Shown: positions 1 to 6,378, counted from the stretch's first letter. The stretch is DNA of 18,801 bases from Eubacteriales Family XIII. Incertae Sedis bacterium (GCA_031272745.1 JAISTF010000174.1:1-18801); one strand, 5' to 3'. The notes: generated from the sequence alone by a model not told the origin. A program made the numbers and translations.

Positions 1-19
1 CTTTGTTTCGAAGTGTCAT
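1..19 (-). CDS. 5' end of an unidentified gene, cut by the window edge
   Basis: Only the first codons are visible (ATG at 17-19, reading M-T-L-R-N-K). The start is supported by a GGAGG at 29-33 placed 9 nt upstream and by a promoter-like TATACT at 47-52. An ATG at 24-26 in another frame sits too close to the ribosome site to be preferred, but it cannot be excluded. The array of four 23-bp repeats just upstream resembles the repeated terminal sequences of IS21-family elements, whose first gene (istA) starts shortly after such repeats. That identity is inference only, because the coding part lies outside the window. Confidence 0.3.
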
Positions 20-46
20 TGTGCATATCCTCCCATGGCCACATAG

Positions 47-52
47 AGTATA
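47..52 (-). promoter_or_regulatory. Candidate -10 box of the truncated left-edge gene
   Basis: TATACT on the minus strand lies 27 nt before the proposed ATG at 19. A weak -35 (TTGCGC, 3 of 6 matches) is 18 nt further upstream, inside the repeat array. Low to moderate support. Confidence 0.3.
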
Positions 53-143
53 GCAAAAAAGAGGACTCGTGCGCAACAAAACAGAGGACTTTCACATAAC
101 AAAATAGAGGATGTTCAGATAACAAAATAGAGGATGGTTTCGC
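52..143. repeat. Four tandem 23-bp iteron-like repeats
   Basis: Units are 52-74, 75-97, 98-120 and 121-143, each exactly 23 bp. They share a core like AACAAAATAGAGGAT followed by a more variable tail; the last three units match best and the first is most diverged. The array is immediately upstream of the truncated minus-strand gene and overlaps its -35 region, so a protein-binding role (transposase or replication/regulator iterons) is plausible. The function is inferred; the periodicity is seen directly. Confidence 0.75.
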
Positions 144-155
144 GCGGCGTTTCAC

Positions 156-199
156 AAAAAAATGGTGACCCATCGGAGTCTCGAACTCCGGACACCTTG
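156..199 (-). repeat. Displaced att-like copy of the tRNA-Lys 3' part
   Basis: This is an exact 44-bp match to 840-883. It contains the 3' anticodon-stem strand, variable loop, T-arm, acceptor 3' strand, CCA and seven T residues of tRNA-Lys, but lacks the D-arm and anticodon, so it is not a functional tRNA. The identity stops at 199/883. Confidence 0.85.
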
Positions 200-203
200 C
201 GCA

Positions 204-575
204 TCACCGTATGGGCAACATCCGAAGCCGTGATTTTTCTGTGTCGATGGTCAAAATTGCCCCGCTGAGCAATTCCTGATGCGCATAGGAAATGGCGGTC
301 CAAATCAATGTCTGCGTCTGTTTCGACAACGCTTCTTTTGTTCGTATTTGCACAACGCTGGGCTTTGAATCCTGCGTTGCGGCGAGGATGGCGCCGAAAT
401 CCAAATCGAGCGTTAAAACCGTATAATCGTTCGCTGCGGCATAGGCCATGATTTCGAAATCAGATGCTTCCGGGGCCCCGACGGCTGTCCAATGCACGGC
501 GTTCGCGCCTTGGCATTGCAGGAACGTCGCGAAATCCGGCGACAGATTCATGTCGAGCAGAAGATTCAAGCGCAT
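204..575 (-). CDS. DUF5615 PIN-like (VapC-like) toxin
   Basis: This 123-aa protein matches the DUF5615 PIN-like family, the usual partner of DUF433 proteins and predicted to act as a ribonuclease toxin. Acidic residues expected for a PIN-type metal site are visible: D8 in 'LLDMNLSP', D39 in 'SDFEIMAYA' and D57/D59 in 'LTLDLDFG'. Length is normal for the family. Its ATG (573-575) overlaps the end of the upstream DUF433 gene by 10 nt, implying translational coupling with the antitoxin made first. The base composition appears less GC-rich than the main chromosomal genes in the window, which fits horizontal acquisition. Toxicity is inferred from the family; no target is known from the sequence. 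Confidence 0.85.
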   Translation of the reverse strand: MRLNLLLDMNLSPDFATFLQCQGANAVHWTAVGAPEASDFEIMAYAAANDYTVLTLDLDFGAILAATQDSKPSVVQIRTKEALSKQTQTLIWTAISYAHQELLSGAILTIDTEKSRLRMLPIR

Positions 576-796
576 TCAAAATCGAGCTCCCGCGCGTCGG
601 AAAGCCACGCCGCATAACGCAACGCCTCGGCGATGTCCTCGCGGGAGATGTACGGAAAGGATGCCAAAAGCTCGTCGAAGCTCACGCCTTCCGCAAGATG
701 CGACATGATCATGCCGACCGTCACGCGGGTGCCCTTGATGCACGCCTTGCCGCCCATCACATCCGGTTTTAATGTTATTCTGTCAAACCGTTCCAT
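566..796 (-). CDS. DUF433 antitoxin
   Basis: This 76-aa protein belongs to the DUF433 family. It begins 'MERFDRITLKPDVMGGKACI', followed by 'GTRVTVGMIMSHLAEG' and a C-terminal helix region with 'ISREDIAEALRYAAWL', a winged-helix-like fold typical of this antitoxin. The ATG at 794-796 was chosen over longer upstream in-frame extensions because AAAGGAG lies directly upstream (about 806-812) and the family normally starts here. It precedes and overlaps the toxin gene by 10 nt. The protein probably neutralises the toxin and may autoregulate the promoter at 819-827. The pair sits between two copies of the tRNA-Lys 3' end. Confidence 0.87.
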   Translation of the reverse strand: MERFDRITLKPDVMGGKACIKGTRVTVGMIMSHLAEGVSFDELLASFPYISREDIAEALRYAAWLSDARELDFECA

Positions 797-818
797 AAGG
801 CAGTTCTCCTTTGTGTTG

Positions 819-827
819 ATTATACCA
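819..827 (-). promoter_or_regulatory. Extended -10 promoter of the toxin-antitoxin pair
   Basis: On the minus strand the sequence reads TGGTATAAT, a perfect TATAAT with the TG extension, 22 nt before the antitoxin ATG. There is no good -35; the region where it would be is the T-run after tRNA-Lys. The short spacing to the RBS fits a dedicated promoter. Confidence 0.6.
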
Positions 828-839
828 TATACATGCACA

Positions 840-883
840 AAAAAAATGGTGACCCATCGGAGTCTCGAACTCCGGACACCTTG
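840..883 (-). repeat. att-like repeat inside the intact tRNA-Lys
   Basis: This is the right-hand copy of the 44-bp direct repeat, overlapping the 3' part of tRNA-Lys and its T-run. It is identical to 156-199. Confidence 0.85.
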
Positions 884-922
884 ATTAAAAGTCAAGTGCT
901 CTACCAACTGAGCTAATGGGTC
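847..922 (-). tRNA. tRNA-Lys (TTT)
   Basis: A complete cloverleaf is present: acceptor GACCCAT/ATGGGTC, anticodon loop CTTTTAA with anticodon TTT, TTCGAGA T-loop, and an encoded CCA at 847-849. Eight T residues (839-846 on the minus strand) follow directly and may end transcription of the tRNA cluster. Its 3' part is duplicated at 156-199. Confidence 0.97.
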
Positions 923-931
923 ACAAGAAAC

Positions 932-1007
932 TGGCAGGGGTAGCAGGACTCGAACCTACGCATGACGGAGTCAAAGTCCGTTGCCTTACCGACTTGGCTA
1001 TACCCCT
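932..1007 (-). tRNA. tRNA-Gln (TTG)
   Basis: Acceptor AGGGGTA/TACCCCT, discriminator G and encoded CCA. The anticodon loop CTTTGAC sits on an ACGGA/TCCGT stem and gives anticodon TTG. Confidence 0.96.
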
Positions 1008-1011
1008 GCGA

Positions 1012-1088
1012 TGGCGAGCCCAGCAGGATTCGAACCTGCGACCCACAGTTTAGAAGACTGTTGCTCTATCCAGCTGAGCTATGAGCCC
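1012..1088 (-). tRNA. tRNA-Arg (TCT)
   Basis: Anticodon loop CTTCTAA on an ACAGT/ACTGT stem gives anticodon TCT. CCA is encoded at 1012-1014. The acceptor stem GGGCTCA/TGGGCTC contains two G-T wobble pairs. Confidence 0.95.
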
Positions 1089-1098
1089 GCGTAGTCTG

Positions 1099-1172
1099 TG
1101 GAGCGGATGAAGGGAATCGAACCCTCGCTATCAGCTTGGAAGGCTGAAGTTCTACCATTGAACTACATCCGC
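1099..1172 (-). tRNA. tRNA-Gly (TCC)
   Basis: Acceptor GCGGATG/CATCCGC, discriminator T and encoded CCA. Anticodon loop CTTCCAA on a TCAGC/GCTGA stem gives anticodon TCC. Confidence 0.96.
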
Positions 1173-1208
1173 CTGACGCAGACGGCCGGCCCGCCTGCGT
1201 ATAAAAAA

Positions 1209-1283
1209 TGGAGCGGAAGACGAGATTCGAACTCGCGACCCTCGCCTTGGCAAGGCGATGCTCTACCCCTGAGCCACTTCCGC
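1209..1283 (-). tRNA. tRNA-Gly (GCC)
   Basis: Acceptor GCGGAAG/CTTCCGC, discriminator T and encoded CCA. Anticodon loop TTGCCAA on a TCGCC/GGCGA stem gives anticodon GCC. Confidence 0.96.
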
Positions 1284-1357
1284 ACATTTTCTACCCCTAT
1301 CGGTTGTCAAAGTCCGCCGGCCCTTTGGGGCCGTTGCCTACGGTAGCGCCGTGGCGC

Positions 1358-1442
1358 TGGTGGTGGGGGAAGGATTCGAACCTTCGTAGGCTTAGCCGAC
1401 GGGTTTACAGCCCGCTCCCTTTGGCCGCTCGGGCACCCCACC
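1358..1442 (-). tRNA. tRNA-Tyr (GTA)
   Basis: An 85-nt class II tRNA with a long variable arm. Acceptor GGTGGGG/CCCCACC, discriminator A, encoded CCA. Anticodon loop CTGTAAA gives anticodon GTA. Confidence 0.96.
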
Positions 1443-1461
1443 ATATTGGAGCCGAAGCCCC

Positions 1462-1536
1462 TGGAGCTGGCGAAGGGAATCGAACCCCCAACCTGCTGAT
1501 TACAAATCAGCTGCTCTACCATTGAGCCACGCCAGC
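1462..1536 (-). tRNA. tRNA-Thr (TGT)
   Basis: Anticodon loop TTTGTAA on a GCTGA/TCAGC stem gives anticodon TGT. Acceptor GCTGGCG/CGCCAGC, discriminator T, encoded CCA. Confidence 0.95.
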
Positions 1537-1561
1537 GAATTCCCTCGCGGCAGAGCCCTTG

Positions 1562-1638
1562 TGGCGACCCGGAACGGGCTCGAACCGTCGACCTCCAGCG
1601 TGACAGGCTGGCATTCTAACCAACTGAACTACCGGGCC
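1562..1638 (-). tRNA. tRNA-Asp (GTC)
   Basis: Anticodon loop CTGTCAC on a CCAGC/GCTGG stem gives anticodon GTC. Acceptor GGCCCGG/CCGGGTC has one G-T wobble; discriminator G and encoded CCA. Confidence 0.96.
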
Positions 1639-1648
1639 ACATCTTGCA

Positions 1649-1725
1649 TGGTGGGCACAACTGGATTCGAACCAGTGACCCCATGCTTGTAAGGCATGTG
1701 CTCTAACCGGCTGAGCTATGCGCCC
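1649..1725 (-). tRNA. tRNA-Val (TAC)
   Basis: Anticodon loop CTTACAA on an ATGC/GCAT-containing stem gives anticodon TAC. Acceptor GGGCGCA/TGTGCCC with one wobble pair; discriminator A and encoded CCA. Confidence 0.96.
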
Positions 1726-1744
1726 ATGCTTGCTTGTCTATTTC

Positions 1745-1842
1745 ACGCTCTGCTGCGTTGCTCGACTCGCTCGCGTGCTCACGTACTTCCAGTACGCTCC
1801 GCGCGCTCACTCGCCGTGCGCCTTGCATATCGCGAAATATCC
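1745..1842. repeat. Palindromic intergenic element within the tRNA cluster
   Basis: The 158-nt gap between tRNA-Val and tRNA-Asn has no ORF with support. It contains an imperfect long dyad centred on AGTACTTCC-like sequence: GTACTTCCAGTAC at its core, flanked by GAGC/GCTC-rich arms with many CGCTCG/CGAGCG motifs. It resembles the REP-like GAGCGTACT...AGTACGTGAGC elements scattered in many genomes. It would form a strong stem in the tRNA precursor and could guide processing, but this is inference. Confidence 0.55.
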
Positions 1843-1883
1843 TGCGCAATCGGTCGCTTGCTTCTGGCAAAGCCCCTGCCTAT

Positions 1884-1958
1884 TGGCTCCCCGGACAGGA
1901 CTCGAACCTGTAACAACCCGGTTAACAGCCGGGGACTCTACCATTGAGCTACCGAGGA
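1884..1958 (-). tRNA. tRNA-Asn (GTT)
   Basis: First gene of the tRNA cluster. Acceptor TCCTCGG/CCGGGGA with one T-G pair, discriminator G, encoded CCA. Anticodon loop CTGTTAA on a CCCGG/CCGGG stem gives anticodon GTT. Its first 10 nt overlap the end of the DUF4129 coding region (stop at 1949-1951). Confidence 0.95.
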
Positions 1959-3340
1959 ACGTCATCCCCGCTTACGCGAGCCGAAGAGTATCTTACCACA
2001 GGCGTTTTCGCCTTGTCAACGCATTTTCGCACGAGTTTTTTTGCGATTTTCGCGGAGGCTGCGTCGGCCGCCTCGAACGCGGGCCGCGGCGCCCCCGCAT
2101 AGAGCCGCCGGTCGAGCCTCGCCGCAATCTCACCGAATAACCGTTCCGTCTCCGGCCTGCCCTGCTCCGCGTCGGGAATGCGCGCGAGAATCCTCGTGAG
2201 TATTTCGCGCGGCGTTTCCGCGTCGGCCTTGCGGAGACCGCGACGACGGGCGATGCGCAGGACGCCGAGGTATACGCCCTCGTAGGTGCGGCGTTTGCGG
2301 AAGCCCGCTGCGGCGAGGCGCAGGCGACGGCACAGGCGGCGCCACGCGGCGCGCATGGTGCGCAGGAACGAGGGCGGTTCTCCCTCTTCGATTTCCGTCA
2401 CGCCCGCGGCGGGGACGGCGGCGCGCAGGCGGCGCTTGCGCAGGCGGAAGATCACAAACGCGGCGATGGCGCACACGGCGACGGCGATGGCCGCGAGCAT
2501 GGGCGTCGTGAGCGTGAACGACAGCTCCGAAAACGCCTCCGCTTCGGCATCGCCTGCCGGCGCCGCCGCCTCGGGCGGCGCCCCCGCGTCTCCCTCGGGC
2601 GCCGGAAGGAGCGACATCAGCCAGATGAAAAATCGCGCGATCTGCGCGCCGAGGAACCGGAAGGCGGCGGCGACCGCGTCGCGGAAGGCCGTGAGCCCGT
2701 CCTGCACGGCCGGCACGAAGAAAAAGACGCACGCCGCGCCGGCCGCCGCGCAGACGAGCACGACCATGCTCAGGAAGGCCGTGCGCGAAGCCGTCTTCTC
2801 CCCGCTTTCGCGCGTGCGCTGCGGACCGGCCGCGCGGAGCTCCGCGAGCAGGAGCAGGGACGCGAGGATGGCGGCGACGCACAGGCCGCGCGCGAGGAGC
2901 GGGACCTCAAAACTGCCGAGGTTGATCAGGTAGAGAAAGAGCGAGCCGCCGACCGCCATCTCCGTGATCGTGAGCGCGGCGTTGGCGGACAGCGGATGGC
3001 GCGCGAGGTGGTAGCCGTGCAGGATCGGCACGGCGAAGAGCACGCCGGCGATGAGCCGCAGGACGTTTCCCTCGATGCCGTTCGGCGCGGCGAACACGAA
3101 GAACTCCGTCAGCACGACCATCGCGGCGTTGACGCCGCCGACGAAACCGGCGGAACGGGCGCGCGACGCGAGGCGCAGGTTGACGAGCGCGGCGGCGAGC
3201 GCGCAGGCGAGGAAGACATAGAAATTGAAGTCCTGCGCGGCGTCCGCGCCCGCGATGGACACGAAGAGGTAGACGCAGTAGACGCCCGCCGCGTCCGTGA
3301 AGGCGGGGATCAGCGTGCGGCGCACCGTCGTCGCCGTCAT
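1949..3340 (-). CDS. Multi-pass membrane protein with DUF4129-like C-terminal domain
   Basis: This 463-aa protein has about six hydrophobic segments between residues 10 and 210, another near 225-245, an Ala/Pro/Glu-rich loop at 247-270 and a last membrane helix at 280-300. A cytoplasmic basic tail follows with 'RRTYEGVYLGVLRIARRRGL' and 'ETPREILTRI', the pattern of DUF4129 domains found in MoxR/DUF58 clusters. Its ATG overlaps the DUF58 stop (3337-3340, ATGA), so the two are coupled; longer upstream reading in this frame is Arg/Gly-rich and antisense-like, so it was rejected. No transglutaminase core is visible, unlike the larger relatives in such operons. The last 25 residues are encoded by the tRNA promoter and the first 10 nt of tRNA-Asn. 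Role: probably a membrane component of a MoxR-dependent assembly or stress system. Confidence 0.75.
   Translation of the reverse strand: MTATTVRRTLIPAFTDAAGVYCVYLFVSIAGADAAQDFNFYVFLACALAAALVNLRLASRARSAGFVGGVNAAMVVLTEFFVFAAPNGIEGNVLRLIAGVLFAVPILHGYHLARHPLSANAALTITEMAVGGSLFLYLINLGSFEVPLLARGLCVAAILASLLLLAELRAAGPQRTRESGEKTASRTAFLSMVVLVCAAAGAACVFFFVPAVQDGLTAFRDAVAAAFRFLGAQIARFFIWLMSLLPAPEGDAGAPPEAAAPAGDAEAEAFSELSFTLTTPMLAAIAVAVCAIAAFVIFRLRKRRLRAAVPAAGVTEIEEGEPPSFLRTMRAAWRRLCRRLRLAAAGFRKRRTYEGVYLGVLRIARRRGLRKADAETPREILTRILARIPDAEQGRPETERLFGEIAARLDRRLYAGAPRPAFEAADAASAKIAKKLVRKCVDKAKTPVVRYSSARVSGDDVPR
1990..2019 (-). promoter_or_regulatory. Promoter of the tRNA cluster, inside the DUF4129 gene
   Basis: On the minus strand TTGACA (2014-2019) and TAAGAT (1990-1995) are separated by 18 nt, giving a start near 1983, about 25 nt before mature tRNA-Asn. 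The spacer holds a perfect 5-bp inverted repeat, AGGCGAAAACGCCT. The promoter is embedded in codons 441-450 of the upstream protein gene. Confidence 0.75.
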
Positions 3341-4560
3341 CGGATCCGGTAGCCGGCGGCGGCGCCGGCGGACCCCGCGGCGGCGGGATCGACGATCAGG
3401 AAACGCAGCTTGTGCGCGGGGAACGCGCCGCACAGCCACGGCGACGTCGCGGCGTCCGCGTCCGACGCCACGTAGTAGACGCGCCCGGGCTCGTCCGCGG
3501 GCAGCGGTGCCTGCCGCGAAAACACGGCGCCCTGCGCGGACGCGGCCGCGAGCAGTTCGAGCATCGTCAGCCGCGCCTCCTCGCCGGCCGACGCCGCCGT
3601 GAGCGTCTCGGGAAACCACGCGGACGCCGGTGCCAAAAGCGACACGGCCATGCCCTTTTCCGTCAGGCGCACAAGCAGCGTCGCGAGCACGGACAGCGCG
3701 CGCTCGAAGTCTTCCGCAGGCGCGGCGCGCCAGGACGCCGCGTCGAGGACGAAGAGCACGGCCTGCGGCGCGACGATCTCGTAGAGGTTTGTCTTCAGCC
3801 CCTGGCCGCGCGCGAGCATCCGCATGTTGATTTCGCGCGCCGCGTCGCCCGGCAGATAGTCGCGCACGGATTTCACGAGCGTATGATCCGTGAGCGCGCC
3901 TGCCGCGCCGGCCCGCGCCTCCCAGATGTCCTTCAGGATGGGCGCCGCGTCCACGTCCGCAAGGCACGGAAACACCGTGACGCGCCGCGACGCGTGCGCC
4001 GCAAACCGCGCCGTCGCCACCGACAGGCCGAACCCGTCGCCCGAGCGGACTTCCGTCGCGCCGAGCTCCATGACGCCGCGCCGCCGCGCTTCCCACTCGT
4101 CCCCGATCCGCACGGTGCGCCACGGGCGGACCATGCCGAGCGCGTAGAGCCGCGCGTAGGAAATCACCGTGCGCGTCTCGCGCTCGTCCGCGTCCGCCTC
4201 GACCGTCCGCCGCTCGAAGATCCGATCCGGCGCAGGGAGCGCGGGATCCTCGAGCGTGCAGTCCTCGCGGATCTCCGCCCACAACAGCGGCAGCCCCTTG
4301 CGGTTGCGCACGGTCCGCACGATGCGGATTCGCCCGCCCGGGAACACGCCGCCGTGCGGCGCCGAGACCTCGCATTCGACCTGTCTCATCGCAAACCGCG
4401 CCCACAGCCACGACGCGCCCGTCAGCGCGAAGAGAAACGCCAGGAGCAGCGCCATGCCCGTCTTCCCCATCGCCGCGCTGACGATGCAGAGTGCGAGCAA
4501 GCCGAGGACGACGGGTAGCTTCGTCAGATAACTGGTGTTTGTGCCGGGATCCGTCTGCAC
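3337..4560 (-). CDS. DUF58 domain protein
   Basis: This 407-aa protein has two membrane helices near residues 14-50, then a beta-rich segment. The DUF58 signatures follow: 'SGDGFGLS' (about 173-180, the counterpart of the usual DPFGLF) and 'RDYLPGDAAREIN' (about 233-245) followed by 'LARGQGLKTNLYE'. The usual Trp after the RxI part is replaced (INMRM instead of IHWK-like). The C-terminal half has a VWA-like strand 'AVLFVLDAASW'. The GTG at 4558-4560 was chosen because MoxR ends at 4583 and reading further upstream would overlap it; the SD is only a G-rich stretch. The gene sits between moxR (22-nt gap) and the DUF4129 gene (ATGA overlap). DUF58 proteins are thought to work with MoxR ATPases at the membrane; the exact client is unknown. 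Confidence 0.85.
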   Translation of the reverse strand: MQTDPGTNTSYLTKLPVVLGLLALCIVSAAMGKTGMALLLAFLFALTGASWLWARFAMRQVECEVSAPHGGVFPGGRIRIVRTVRNRKGLPLLWAEIREDCTLEDPALPAPDRIFERRTVEADADERETRTVISYARLYALGMVRPWRTVRIGDEWEARRRGVMELGATEVRSGDGFGLSVATARFAAHASRRVTVFPCLADVDAAPILKDIWEARAGAAGALTDHTLVKSVRDYLPGDAAREINMRMLARGQGLKTNLYEIVAPQAVLFVLDAASWRAAPAEDFERALSVLATLLVRLTEKGMAVSLLAPASAWFPETLTAASAGEEARLTMLELLAAASAQGAVFSRQAPLPADEPGRVYYVASDADAATSPWLCGAFPAHKLRFLIVDPAAAGSAGAAAGYRIR

Positions 4561-4582
4561 GGGACCGCCCCCCGCCCCCGCC

Positions 4583-5557
4583 TCAGGACGCGTCGGGCGC
4601 GAGGCCGAGCACGTCTTCCTCGCCGCCCGGCACGGGAACCCGCGCGAGCAAATCCGCCACGAAAGATTCGGGCGTCTGTCCGGCAAGCCGCGCCTCGCCC
4701 GTCAGCGCGACACGGTGCGCGAGCACGTAAGGCGCCATGCTCTTCACGTCATCGGGCGTCACATAGTCGCGCCCGTCCATCGCCGCCGACGCCTTGCCGA
4801 GCCGGTACAGCGCGCGCGACGCGCGGGGGCTCGCGGGGAGCGCCAAGTCCGGGCTCTCCCGCGTCGCGTGGACGAGCGCCACGAGATAGCCCAGCACGGC
4901 GTCCGTGATGCGCACTGCGTCCAAGCTCCGCTGGATGCCCGTTATTGCCTCTGCGTCCAACACGGCGTCTAAGCCTTCCAACTCCGTGCCGTCGCCGACC
5001 GTGCGCAACATCACGACTTCCTCGCCGGCCGTCGGGTAGCCGAGCGACAGGCGCACCAAAAAGCGGTCCATCTGCGCCGCGGGCAGGCGGAACGTGCTCT
5101 CCGTCTCCACGGGGTTTTGCGTCGCCATCACGAAGAACGGCCGCGGCAGCACGCGCGCCTCGCCGTCGATCGTCACCTGCCCTTCCTCCATCGCTTCGAG
5201 CAGCGCCGACTGCGTGCGCGGGATCGCGCGGTTGATTTCGTCCGCGAGGAAGAGGTGGGTCATGATCGGCCCGTCCTTCACGCGGAAGTCGCCGAGCTTC
5301 TGGTCGAACACGCTCATGCCCGTCACGTCCGACGGCAGCAGGTCCGGCGTGAACTGCACGCGCCCGTACGCGCAGCCGAGCACGCGCGACAGCACCTTCA
5401 CGAGCGTCGTCTTGCCCGCGCCCGGCAGGTCGTCGAGCAGGATGTGCCCGCCCGCGTAGACGGCCGCGAGGAGCAGGCGGATCTGCGCCTCCTTGCCGAT
5501 GATGACCTTCGCGGCCTCGCGCACGGCCGCCTCTGACTTCTCTCTGATTTCGTTCAT
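4583..5557 (-). CDS. MoxR-type AAA+ ATPase
   Basis: At 324 aa this is the normal length for a MoxR ATPase. Walker A is 'LPGAGKTT' (residues 44-51), Walker B 'FLADEINR' (103-110, D106/E107), sensor 1 lies in 'FVMATQNPVE', and 'LPAAQMDRFL' is the typical arginine-finger region. The C-terminal lid contains 'SPRASRALYRLGKASA' and 'YVTPDDVK'. The ATG at 5555-5557 has a GGAGGG ribosome site and overlaps the larE stop (5554-5557, ATGA); the upstream in-frame extension is an antisense-like Arg-rich artefact. MoxR proteins act as chaperones activating metal- or VWA-containing partners and here precede DUF58 and DUF4129 genes in the classic order. Translational coupling to a sulfur-insertion enzyme is unusual. 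Confidence 0.93.
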   Translation of the reverse strand: MNEIREKSEAAVREAAKVIIGKEAQIRLLLAAVYAGGHILLDDLPGAGKTTLVKVLSRVLGCAYGRVQFTPDLLPSDVTGMSVFDQKLGDFRVKDGPIMTHLFLADEINRAIPRTQSALLEAMEEGQVTIDGEARVLPRPFFVMATQNPVETESTFRLPAAQMDRFLVRLSLGYPTAGEEVVMLRTVGDGTELEGLDAVLDAEAITGIQRSLDAVRITDAVLGYLVALVHATRESPDLALPASPRASRALYRLGKASAAMDGRDYVTPDDVKSMAPYVLAHRVALTGEARLAGQTPESFVADLLARVPVPGGEEDVLGLAPDAS

Positions 5558-6378
5558 GATGCGCCCTCCGGCAGCGTCGCGTTCATGCTGCCCGTGCGGT
5601 ACCCGCCGAGGTCGAGCGTCACGTACGCGAAGCCGTACTGTTTGAATGTATCGTGGATTTTTGGGAATAACGAATCTGCGGCGATCCTCGGCACATCCTC
5701 GGGCCGCACCTCGATGCGGGCGATGGGATGCTCGTTGCCGTGGAGCCGCACGCGCACGAAGCGGAAGCCCGCGTCGAGCAGGTATTGCTCCGCTTTGTCG
5801 ATCATCGCGAGGCGCTCCGGCGTGATGTCCTCGCCGTAGACGAAGCGCGACGAGAGGCAGGCGAAGGCTTGTTTGTCCCACGTCGGCAGGCCGAGGTCCC
5901 TGCTGACGGCGCGGATCTCGTCCTTGGACAGGCCCGCCTCGCGCAGCGGGCTCCGCACGCCGAGCTCGCGCGCCGCCTGCATCCCGGGGCGGTAATCGCC
6001 GGGGTCGTCGGCGTTGGAGCCTTCGGCGAGGATTTCGATGCCGCGCTGTTTCGCGACGGCTTCGATCTTCGTGAACAACTCGTGCTTGCACAGGTAGCAG
6101 CGGTTCGGCGGGTTGTGGGAGAAGCCGTCGATGTCGAGTTCCTCGGAGTCGATGATTTCGTGCGGGATGCCGTGCGCTTGGCAGAAGGCGGTCGCCTCGT
6201 CGAGCTCGCGCTTCGGGTACGACGCCGAACGCGCCGTGACCGCGAGCGTGTTCTCCGCGCCGAGCGCTTCCCGCGCCGCGTAGACGAGCAGCGTCGAGTC
6301 CACGCCGCCGGAGAAGGCGACGCAGACGCGGCCGCAGCCTTTCAGGATTTCGATGAGGTTTTCATATTTTTCGTTCAT
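5554..6378 (-). CDS. larE: LarE-type ATP-dependent sulfur transferase
   Basis: This 274-aa protein is a PP-loop ATPase of the LarE family, which adenylates a pyridinium dicarboxylate nucleotide and inserts sulfur during nickel-pincer cofactor synthesis. The PP-loop 'SGGVDST' is at 23-29. 'NPPNRCYLCKHELF' supplies C94 and C97, and 'FACLSSRF' supplies C174, matching the position of the sulfur-donating Cys176 of Lactiplantibacillus LarE. Presence of all three cysteines fits the variant that binds a [4Fe-4S] cluster (described for Thermotoga) rather than the sacrificial single-cysteine type; this is inference. The gene overlaps mnmA upstream (6375-6378) and moxR downstream (5554-5557). No larA, larB or larC is nearby, so the substrate may differ. 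Confidence 0.85.
   Translation of the reverse strand: MNEKYENLIEILKGCGRVCVAFSGGVDSTLLVYAAREALGAENTLAVTARSASYPKRELDEATAFCQAHGIPHEIIDSEELDIDGFSHNPPNRCYLCKHELFTKIEAVAKQRGIEILAEGSNADDPGDYRPGMQAARELGVRSPLREAGLSKDEIRAVSRDLGLPTWDKQAFACLSSRFVYGEDITPERLAMIDKAEQYLLDAGFRFVRVRLHGNEHPIARIEVRPEDVPRIAADSLFPKIHDTFKQYGFAYVTLDLGGYRTGSMNATLPEGAS

Larger units (their letters stand above)
156..883. mobile_element. Candidate mini-island bounded by a duplicated tRNA-Lys 3' end
   Basis: Two identical 44-bp direct repeats (156-199 and 840-883) bracket a 640-bp segment whose only genes are the DUF433/DUF5615 pair. The right copy is the 3' part of the intact tRNA-Lys gene including CCA and the T-run; the left copy is a stranded fragment. 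This is the footprint left by tyrosine-recombinase integration at a tRNA 3' end, where the element restores the gene and leaves a second att copy at its far end. No integrase is present, so this may be a decayed island, a non-autonomous cassette, or one unit of a longer tandem array extending left. Confidence 0.5.

Noticed and set aside
163..199. A second tRNA-Lys gene
   Set aside because: Only the 3' part is present; D-arm and anticodon are missing, so it is an att-like fragment.
3341..4411. N-terminal extension of the DUF4129 gene
   Set aside because: This part is Arg/Gly/Ala-rich and lies in a shifted frame over the DUF58 gene; the ATG at 3340 with ATGA coupling is convincing.
5558..6091. 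N-terminal extension of moxR
   Set aside because: It overlaps larE in another frame and is not MoxR-like; the ATG at 5557 has an RBS and fits family length.
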